From: Candidatus Melainabacteria bacterium
GTDB taxonomy: Bacteria; Cyanobacteriota; Vampirovibrionia; Obscuribacterales; Obscuribacteraceae
Direction of reading: 5' to 3'
NCBI GenBank assembly: GCA_003151275.1
Contig: PLXC01000031.1
Span: 1 to 10,386 of the forward strand
Length of the DNA: 10,386 nucleotides
Of the stretch, positions 1 through 5,344 are shown piece by piece. The translations under genes were made by a program, and so were the position numbers. Under the pieces are notes generated by a model that worked only from the letters and a program-made list of their open reading frames with translations, made no database searches and was not told the DNA's origin. Every line of letters begins with the position of its first letter. Position 1 is the stretch's first letter.

Positions 1-126
1 CAAAAATATGCAGGCACCCAACTTCTTAGTGAGGATGTTCGGTATCTGAATAATTCCGTCGAGGCACCAGTGGTTGCACACGTGCACCATGCAGACAAAT
101 GGGCATCGGCAGGTGTATCAAACTAA
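1..126 (+). CDS. C-terminal tail of an unidentified gene (5' end outside window)
   Basis: Frame 1 is open from the first base to a TAA at 124-126 and encodes 41 residues beginning QKYAGTQLLSEDVRY and ending HHADKWASAGVSN. The composition is ordinary for a protein, with a His-rich stretch AHVHHADKW near the end. The stop lies 84 bp before the next gene on the same strand, which is normal spacing. I do not recognise the family, and so short a tail cannot be assigned. It could also be a chance open frame, because 41 codons is short. Confidence 0.45.
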   Translation, partial: QKYAGTQLLSEDVRYLNNSVEAPVVAHVHHADKWASAGVSN

Positions 127-199
127 CTGCAGCAGCAGTATCAAAACATAGGGCTGCATCAATCAGATTTAGCGGGCATAATAGCGATTAAGAACTTCC

Positions 200-204
200 G
201 GGAG
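200..204 (+). promoter_or_regulatory. Shine-Dalgarno site fixing a GTG start
   Basis: GGGAG at 200-204 lies 6 nt before the GTG at 211. This is good spacing, and it supports GTG as the start over the internal ATG at residue 14, which would cut off the basic n-region of the signal peptide. Confidence 0.6.
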
Positions 205-210
205 TATCCT

Positions 211-1035
211 GTGGTCAGGCAAAATCGACAGTCCCGACCTTTGAAAATAATGCTGTTCATACTTGCTCTCTTAGCCTATGCGCCACGCGAAAAAGCCCTG
301 GCGGAGGGCAAAGTAGACCAGCCCACCGCTCAGAAAGACAAAATAGTAGAGACGACTAAAGAAAGCGCCGCAAGCCGTCCCAAGATTGACCCAGCCGTCG
401 CGCAACAAGCCGGAGCAATGCTCGGCCAAGCTATACAACTCTCCAACCGAAACCAGTGGGTCAACTGCATCGCGCTGTGCAACAAAATACTCGCCCTGAC
501 GCCCAATAACCCCGAGGCCTATCACACACGCGGACTGGCCTACGAACGAGCGGAGAAATACCCGGAAGCAATCAGTGATTTGAGCAGAGCGATATCTATC
601 AAGGGCGACAAAGCCAATCGTGAGACCTGGATCGGCCGCGGCGATTGTTATCTAGCCACAGATCACACTGATTTGGCGATCAAAGATTATGACAGGGCGG
701 TTAAATTGCATCCGAACTTCTCCGGTGGTTACCTGAGACGAGCGCAGCTTAATTGTGAAAACAAGCATTACGATGCGGCTATCAATGATGCGGATCAACT
801 GGTGAAATTAGAGCCCAAACAAGGCTGGGCCGTGCAAACACGGGCGATGATTTTATACGAGGCGGGGCGCTACAAAGCGGCGATTGACGATTACGGACAG
901 CTGATCAAAATTTCGCCATCTTTAGACCGGGCCTACATTTCGCGGGCACGTGCCTACGAAAAGCTTGGTCAATTTGCCCTGGCAGCCAAAGACAGAGAAA
1001 AAGCCAGACAAATTTCCCGACAAATGATGGAATAG
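211..1035 (+). CDS. Secreted TPR-repeat protein
   Basis: This 274-residue protein has a basic N-terminus (RQNRQSRPLK) followed by a hydrophobic segment at residues 13-24. A likely signal peptidase I site lies near residue 31 (KALA before EG), so export to the periplasm or outside is predicted. After a polar linker (32-60) come about six tetratricopeptide repeats at roughly 66-99, 102-135, 138-171, 172-205, 206-239 and 240-270. Typical TPR signatures are visible, for example AYHTRGLAYERAEKYPEAI, YLRRAQL and AYISRARAYEKLGQF. TPR arrays form helical scaffolds for protein-protein contacts. No enzymatic domain is present, so an adaptor role is inferred and the partner is unknown. The start is GTG with a good Shine-Dalgarno site. 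The neighbours do not reveal a pathway. Confidence 0.85.
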   Translation: MVRQNRQSRPLKIMLFILALLAYAPREKALAEGKVDQPTAQKDKIVETTKESAASRPKIDPAVAQQAGAMLGQAIQLSNRNQWVNCIALCNKILALTPNNPEAYHTRGLAYERAEKYPEAISDLSRAISIKGDKANRETWIGRGDCYLATDHTDLAIKDYDRAVKLHPNFSGGYLRRAQLNCENKHYDAAINDADQLVKLEPKQGWAVQTRAMILYEAGRYKAAIDDYGQLIKISPSLDRAYISRARAYEKLGQFALAAKDREKARQISRQMME

Positions 1036-1120
1036 CGACCTGTAAACGCCGATGCCTCTTACTCCAGGTTGACTGGTACCTGCGATACAAGAAGTTAAGT
1101 ATTGGCAGGCACAGCAGGAA

Positions 1121-1630
1121 TCAACACTCAAGAGTGTTTTCTTTCGCGTGTCGCAACATGTGTGGGTGCACAGGGAATCCGATTTTCGCAGCAGCTGCAG
1201 CTTTCTTCACGATCAACTCGAAAGAGTCGACAAACAATGAACCTCGCTGTCCGATAAAGACGAAGGTGGATTTTTTCATGGTCTTGTTGAATTCGTATAA
1301 TTCTCTCAACGCTAACATCTCTTCTTCATTCAAAGGTTGAATTGACTCAGCGGCGGCACCACCTTTCACACGCTTGATCAAGACGGTGCCTTTATCGACG
1401 TCAATTTGCTCCCACTGCAAATCCAAGAGCTCGCTGGCGCGAAGTGCATGACGAAAAGCCATGCGAATCATCAATGCATTGCGCAGTCCAAACGCTTCGT
1501 GCTTAGATGCCGCTACGATTATTTTCTCGACTTCTTCGTCGGTGAGAAATTCACGCTCGCGAGCAATCGAGCTTTTCAGGCGTTTCAGCGGACTCGAACC
1601 AGTTTTCTTTTCGGACTTCTTATTTGGCAT
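1121..1630 (-). pseudogene. Truncated FimB/XerD-like tyrosine recombinase
   Basis: This is the catalytic domain of a small stand-alone tyrosine recombinase. From the ATG at 1630 it has 169 residues. Visible parts are a basic N-tail, the FLTDEEVEKII helix (28-38), box I with Arg64 in RHALRASELLDLQW, the beta-hairpin Lys89 in IKRVKGG, FVFIGQRGSLF (123-133), and the H-x-x-R motif at His157-Arg160 in HPHMLRH. The frame then stops nine residues later. Family members of the FimB type continue for about 45 residues with a G-H-K/H box and the Tyr nucleophile. All of that is missing, and I find no remnant in any frame between 1036 and 1121. The protein should therefore be unable to cleave DNA. An alternative ATG at 1678 adds 16 residues; neither start has a clear Shine-Dalgarno site. 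It is a relic of a mobile element or of a phase-variation recombinase. Confidence 0.75.
1123..1138. repeat. Short palindrome at the recombinase break
   Basis: The arms AACACTC (1123-1129) and GAGTGTT (1132-1138) form a near-perfect inverted repeat around AA. Two further T follow on the plus strand. The repeat overlaps the last codons of the truncated recombinase. As RNA it could fold as a 6-bp stem with a 4-nt loop, 88 nt after the TPR gene. It is too AT-rich and the T tract too short for a convincing terminator, so it may instead mark the deletion junction. Confidence 0.4.
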
Positions 1631-1746
1631 GCAGTCTTGAGGCGAGACGAGATTCAATGTGCTCTCAGGGTACAACATTGTTCAGGTTTTCAACAAATGG
1701 AAGTATTTTTCTGGACATATGGACGAAAGCAATATTCTGGGGCACA

Positions 1747-1775
1747 TGCGCAAAAACTTTGCAAATGTTTGCGCA
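1747..1775. promoter_or_regulatory. 8-bp inverted repeat, possible operator of the aldolase gene
   Basis: The arms TGCGCAAA (1747-1754) and TTTGCGCA (1768-1775) are perfect inverted repeats around a 13-nt centre that itself holds the palindrome TTTGCAAA (1758-1765). The element lies in the 198-bp gap between the divergent recombinase relic and the aldolase gene, about 54 bp before the aldolase ATG. A weak promoter, TTTGCA (1758-1763) and CATGAT (1780-1785) with a 16-bp spacer, overlaps it. The symmetry and position fit an operator for a dimeric regulator. This is inference. Confidence 0.35.
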
Positions 1776-1828
1776 AATTCATGATCAATCGAGCTGTGGC
1801 GTTTAATCGATGGCTACAATGAATCGAT

Positions 1829-2731
1829 ATGAGAAAAACAGATCCATTTTTTACTATTGCAGCACTGCTGATTTGCACAGCAGTGCATGCGAATGCGCAA
1901 TCTGAGCATAAAGCACCGCCAATTCTAGAACACATGGTGCCAAGCCCCGTGCATTCAATTTTCCCGTCAGAGAACCCAATTCATCTTGCCATCAAAAATA
2001 GGAATGCAATTTTTATGCCGTTTCTTAGCACGGGCAGTCTGCGCATTGCCGAGGCTTGTACGCTACCTGGTCAGAACGGTATCGGTCCGTCGGGTATTTG
2101 GATCGAGACCGAGCATTCACCTTTGACGCTGCGCGAGGTCGAAGATCTGACAATTTTTTGCCATGCACAGGGACTCGTTCCTGTAGTCAGAGTGAAAAAA
2201 AATGATGTGGACCTGTTCAAGCAAATCCTCGATCTAGGCGCGCTTGGTGTCGTCATCCCGCAAATCCATACGGCAGAAGACGCGGCACGTGCGGTGAAAT
2301 CGTGCCTTTATCCACCGGAAGGAAACCGGCCAGCTGGTGTCGGAAGAGCATCCGGATTCTTCACGCAATTCGCGCCGTATAAAAAAGTAGCCAATCAGAC
2401 TATGTGCGTGATTTTAATGGTGGAGACGCAAGATGCGGTTCGAAATATCGATGCGATCTGCCATTCCATGCGTCCCGGAAAAGACGTTCTCTGGATCGGT
2501 CCATATGACCTGTCTCAAGACATGGGAGTCGCAATGGACTCAAAGGAACATAAGATGGCAATTCAAACGGTAGAGGATGCCGCGGCCAAATATGGTATCA
2601 CGCTTGGTGGCAATACCTCATCCCTGCGAGAGGCTGACGAAATGTATGAGCGCGGTTACCGGCTCTTCACCTACGGTGATTCACCTGAAGCAGCGGTAGT
2701 GAAGAATTCTTCCAGCTTCTTTGCTAAATAA
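1829..2731 (+). CDS. Exported HpcH/HpaI-family aldolase
   Basis: This 300-residue protein belongs to the HpcH/HpaI aldolase/citrate lyase family, metal-dependent class II pyruvate aldolases with a TIM-barrel fold. By comparison with the family, the active-site positions are present: His96 in IETEHSPL, Arg121 in VPVVRVKKND, metal ligands Glu199 in ILMVETQDA and Asp227 in WIGPYDLS, plus the YPPEGNRPAGVGRAS loop (161-175). The substrate cannot be told; such enzymes cleave or form 4-hydroxy-2-oxo acids or related compounds. The N-terminus is unusual for the family: MRKTDP, a hydrophobic stretch at 7-19 and a site after HANA (about residue 23) make a convincing Sec signal peptide. There is no lipobox. 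The start lacks a clear Shine-Dalgarno sequence. The gene ends 8 bp from the convergent PH-domain gene. Confidence 0.88.
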   Translation: MRKTDPFFTIAALLICTAVHANAQSEHKAPPILEHMVPSPVHSIFPSENPIHLAIKNRNAIFMPFLSTGSLRIAEACTLPGQNGIGPSGIWIETEHSPLTLREVEDLTIFCHAQGLVPVVRVKKNDVDLFKQILDLGALGVVIPQIHTAEDAARAVKSCLYPPEGNRPAGVGRASGFFTQFAPYKKVANQTMCVILMVETQDAVRNIDAICHSMRPGKDVLWIGPYDLSQDMGVAMDSKEHKMAIQTVEDAAAKYGITLGGNTSSLREADEMYERGYRLFTYGDSPEAAVVKNSSSFFAK

Positions 2732-2739
2732 CGAAGCCG

Positions 2740-3345
2740 TCAAGCTTTGTTATGTTGCTTGGCGATCAGGTCATAGACTTTATCTACGTCTTTGATATTT
2801 GTAAAAGCGGGCAGCGCCGGTGTCCGCCGATTGCTGGTGATTGCGATGCTGGCTGCGGGGCCGAAACGGCCTAACAATAGAGGGTCACCGCCAAAAACAA
2901 GAGTGCCTATGCCCTTTTTATTTACCATTTTACTGATGGCCGGCAAGTTGTCTAAAAAGAGTGCTTGAGTTGAACGTCCACGGGAGGTGGAGAGAATGAT
3001 CACTCGCTGATTTGTCAGGGCGTAAAACGTATTTTTTTGCGCCCAGCGCTGGTAGAAAAAACGACCAAAAATCATGTAAGAGCCAATCAATACAAAAGGG
3101 ATGCCCCACAGCACCATAAAGATGGACCCCCCTGCTTTGGGGTTATTAAGGAAAATGGACAGTACACTGCCTTCCCAGAAGAAGGCGAAGCCGCCCCAGA
3201 GCAAGCTAAAGGGTATGAGGAAAATATCGGCGGCGCTAAACCAGCTTGGCTCAGGTTGTCCGCTCCAGACGATTTTTTCGTCCTCTTGCAAATCTGTTTT
3301 GAAAAGTTGCGGTATGTCGCGACGGGCGTTGGAAATACTTGGCAC
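2740..3345 (-). CDS. Membrane protein with bacterial PH-like domain
   Basis: This 201-residue protein opens with a motif typical of bacterial PH-domain membrane proteins, EDEKIVWSGQPEPSWF (21-36). Two hydrophobic helices follow at about 37-58 and 73-96. The C-terminal region has the FYALTNQRVIILS motif (107-119) and ends in a helix typical of the PH fold (KDVDKVYDLIAKQ, about 185-197). The layout is inner-membrane anchored with the PH-like domain in the cytoplasm. These proteins are widespread and mostly of unknown role. The start is GTG, the only start available because a TAA lies two codons upstream. No Shine-Dalgarno site is visible. A strong -10 box lies about 28 bp before the start, so the gene is probably transcribed alone. 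It converges on the aldolase gene. Confidence 0.75.
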   Translation of the reverse strand: MPSISNARRDIPQLFKTDLQEDEKIVWSGQPEPSWFSAADIFLIPFSLLWGGFAFFWEGSVLSIFLNNPKAGGSIFMVLWGIPFVLIGSYMIFGRFFYQRWAQKNTFYALTNQRVIILSTSRGRSTQALFLDNLPAISKMVNKKGIGTLVFGGDPLLLGRFGPAASIAITSNRRTPALPAFTNIKDVDKVYDLIAKQHNKA

Positions 3346-3372
3346 AATTTAAACCAAAGCGGAATGAGGGCT

Positions 3373-3378
3373 ATTATA
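3373..3378 (-). promoter_or_regulatory. TATAAT -10 box for the PH-domain gene
   Basis: A perfect TATAAT is read on the minus strand at 3378-3373, preceded by ATGGA, which is close to an extended -10. No good -35 box is present at 17 bp. The predicted start of transcription is near 3366, giving a leader of about 20 nt before the GTG at 3345. Confidence 0.5.
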
Positions 3379-3459
3379 TCCATTCCCGCGTTTGAAAGTT
3401 CCTGACTCCCCGGCATCAATAGCTGCATCAAACGATGAGCGGGCAGCTTATAGATAACG

Positions 3460-4860
3460 TCACGACTCTGCATCTGGTGAGTAATCTGCCTCCGACATGT
3501 TGAAAGTCCAGGCAACAGCTTGTTTGGCTGTGGACATGTTTGGAGGCACGCGGATGAAATAGTCGCGAATGCTCCCATCTGGTTCGGCAGTGCTATTTCT
3601 TACCTTAACGATAACGAGCGGTTCGATGTTTCGTGTCTCTTTTCTGTAGAGTTCCCCAAACTGATCTTCGTGGATCTTTTTAGCACCACACTCTGTGACA
3701 AAGCGAGCCATTCCAAAACTCTCGAGCATGATGCGACGTACTTCAAGATTGGTTTCTTGCAAAATCTTATCCGCGGTCAGCTGCTCAGGTGCTTCTATAA
3801 GGAACCGCGGAACCTTCACTCCGTGCCGAGCGAACACTTTAAACTCGTCACTGAAAGCCAGGGCTGGCCCGGTTTCTGAATGAAGCCTGTTAGCGGCATC
3901 GTAACTACAAATTTTGGGTTGCTCGCAGACCAAACAAATTTCATCAAACATCAACGTTAGTGGCGTAACTTTGAAAAATTTGAGCAGCCCTTGGAGCTTC
4001 CTCTTATTATCAGAAGATATTTGAAGAGTTCTCTCAGTTTCAACCAACAGTTGATACAACGGAAGAAAGCCTATGAGCGCACGAGTTTCGATGAGTTCAT
4101 TGACGGAAGCTAGGCTGAGTATGCCTAATTCAATCTGACGTTGTTGCTGGGGTCGGACTTCGAAGTTGATTTCACCAAAATTTTTGCACATCGAAGCTAT
4201 CGCCGGAGACATCAGGTTCGTCAACACTGAAGCTCTTATCTCTGCTGGTTGATTTCCTATTGCGTAATCCATAATCTGGCGACCGACGATTTCCTTATAA
4301 TTTGAATCCCGTGTAGCAAACGGAAAATATTGCGAATAGCTTTTCTCGATCGTTCCTAACAGTCCTAAGGAGTCTTGCGATTTGATCTCTTTTTGCAGTT
4401 GTGTAGTCAACACCTTTTGACTGTCGTGCAATGAAGGAGAAAACCAAGACCACGGTCCATATAAACCGGTTTGCGCAAGCACCAGGTTCAAAGTACCGGA
4501 CCAAAAATCTTGCTGTTTTGTCAATACAAAGCGACTTCGTGTGCGCTCATCACTTTGTTCGTTTAGATTTTTCCATAGGTCACGCCACATCCATCGAGAT
4601 TCATGAGGCAAAAACGGATCGTTGGCAGGCGTAGTAAAAAGCTCCGGCGAACAGCCACCATTTTGTAAAAGAGTCTTAGTCATAACCAACTGCCATGGGC
4701 TTTGACAGACAATTACGATCGGAGCCTTTTTTCCGTACACTGAATACAATTCATTGACAGCGGCGACAGCATCTGCGCGAACGTTATTGACTAGAGTTTC
4801 GCTTTGCCACAGTTTCGAAAGTTGAGCAATTGCTTTGCCGTCCAATATCGACTTAAACAT
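3460..4860 (-). CDS. DUF6745-domain protein
   Basis: From the ATG at 4860 the protein has 466 residues and no signal peptide or membrane helix. The C-terminal part (about 304-463) matches the conserved DUF6745 region as I know it: LHSETGPALAF, FARHGVKVPRFLIEAPE, the helix NLEVRRIMLESFG, KKIHEDQFGELY, then VRNSTAEPDGSIRDYF and RVPPNMSTAKQAVAWTF. The N-terminal half is less conserved but has the segment PIVIVCQSPWQLVMTKTLL (47-65) and several Trp-rich patches. The function of the family is not known to me. The start follows the stop of the 103-residue gene by 4 nt, which suggests translational coupling and a shared role. A longer start at 4968 would overlap that gene by about 100 bp and is unlikely. 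This is the last gene of the cassette that begins with the tRNA. Confidence 0.75.
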   Translation of the reverse strand: MFKSILDGKAIAQLSKLWQSETLVNNVRADAVAAVNELYSVYGKKAPIVIVCQSPWQLVMTKTLLQNGGCSPELFTTPANDPFLPHESRWMWRDLWKNLNEQSDERTRSRFVLTKQQDFWSGTLNLVLAQTGLYGPWSWFSPSLHDSQKVLTTQLQKEIKSQDSLGLLGTIEKSYSQYFPFATRDSNYKEIVGRQIMDYAIGNQPAEIRASVLTNLMSPAIASMCKNFGEINFEVRPQQQRQIELGILSLASVNELIETRALIGFLPLYQLLVETERTLQISSDNKRKLQGLLKFFKVTPLTLMFDEICLVCEQPKICSYDAANRLHSETGPALAFSDEFKVFARHGVKVPRFLIEAPEQLTADKILQETNLEVRRIMLESFGMARFVTECGAKKIHEDQFGELYRKETRNIEPLVIVKVRNSTAEPDGSIRDYFIRVPPNMSTAKQAVAWTFNMSEADYSPDAES

Positions 4861-4864
4861 AGTG

Positions 4865-5176
4865 CTAATCCAAAACTTGCGAAATTGCACTCGGCGCATA
4901 TTCACGTTGAATGACGATTTTGTATAGGCCCGGTGAAAGGTCAATTGCGCTGTGCTCTTCGTGGACAAGCTTAGTTGGCTGATTTATTTCAAGATAACGA
5001 TCAGTGTGCCAGGTATAAGTCTTTGCATGCCTTGCATCAATACGATGGGCGTGTCCTGTCACTTCTCCATGCGCCAATATAATATGTTTGCCGTTAGCGC
5101 TTTCGATGCCAGCACCAATCGGCAACGATTTAACTTTCAGTAAGAATACGTCACCTTGCCTGATTTGGTTCAACAT
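4865..5176 (-). CDS. Small His-rich conserved protein of the DUF6745 cassette
   Basis: This 103-residue soluble protein begins MLNQIRQGDVFLLKV. The start at 5176 is chosen because GAGGG at 5189-5185 lies 8 nt upstream. An ATG at 5266 would add 30 residues but has no ribosome-binding site. Key features are the motif ILAHGEVTGHAHRID (33-47), the motif LVHEEHSAIDLSPGLY (69-84) and REYAP near the end. Four or more His residues in two conserved-looking clusters suggest a metal- or nucleotide-binding beta-barrel; this is inference only. From memory, proteins with this HGEVTGHAH signature occur next to DUF6745 genes in other bacteria, which supports a functional pair. The stop is 4 nt before the DUF6745 start. 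Confidence 0.75.
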   Translation of the reverse strand: MLNQIRQGDVFLLKVKSLPIGAGIESANGKHIILAHGEVTGHAHRIDARHAKTYTWHTDRYLEINQPTKLVHEEHSAIDLSPGLYKIVIQREYAPSAISQVLD

Positions 5177-5184
5177 AGCCTTCA

Positions 5185-5189
5185 CCCTC
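5185..5189 (-). promoter_or_regulatory. Shine-Dalgarno site selecting the 103-residue start
   Basis: GAGGG is read on the minus strand at 5189-5185, 8 nt before the ATG at 5176. The competing upstream ATG at 5266 has only an AT-rich stretch before it. Confidence 0.55.
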
Positions 5190-5292
5190 GAAATTCCCAG
5201 CTTTTGGTTTTGTTTGATGCCTGGATCTATTCTGCTCTTTCCAAGTGCAGGTTTCGTGTCCCTCAATGTTCATTTAATTGTTGACGGAAGCG

Positions 5293-5316
5293 AAGCCCGG
5301 GTCGAAACCCAAGCCC
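5293..5316 (-). other. Intergenic RNA hairpin with UUCG loop
   Basis: On the minus strand, 5316-5307 (GGGCTTGGGT) pairs with 5302-5293 (ACCCGGGCTT) around a UUCG loop at 5306-5303. This gives 8 pairs, two of them G-U, and up to 10 if two more G-U pairs at the base are counted. The hairpin sits in the 168-nt gap between the 799-residue and 103-residue genes. No U tract follows, so it is not a standard terminator. It may be a processing, stability or attenuation element. The closing U-A pair makes the loop less stable than the classic C(UUCG)G. Confidence 0.4.
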
Positions 5317-5344
5317 GATCTCCTTGAGCGAACCCGAATTGGAC

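Noticed and set aside
177..182. CATAAT, possible -10 box for the TPR gene
   Set aside because: No acceptable -35 box is present at 16-18 bp; one six-base match is not enough.
1063..1070. CTCCAGGT, matching the tRNA 3' acceptor end, near the recombinase relic; possible att site
   Set aside because: Only 8 bases match and the flanks differ; a match of this length is expected by chance in a window of this size.
1406..1822. 138-codon open frame on the plus strand
   Set aside because: It runs antisense to the recombinase domain, has no ribosome-binding site and its translation shows no protein-like pattern.
3421..3448. AGCTGC/GCAGCT inverted repeat after the DUF6745 gene, possible terminator
   Set aside because: The stem is interrupted and no T tract follows on the minus strand, so a terminator call is not supported.
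3087..3578. 163-codon open frame on the minus strand
   Set aside because: It spans the end of the DUF6745 gene, the promoter and the PH-domain gene in another frame; the residues look like random translation.
3520..3879. 119-codon open frame on the plus strand
   Set aside because: It is antisense to the well-supported DUF6745 domain.
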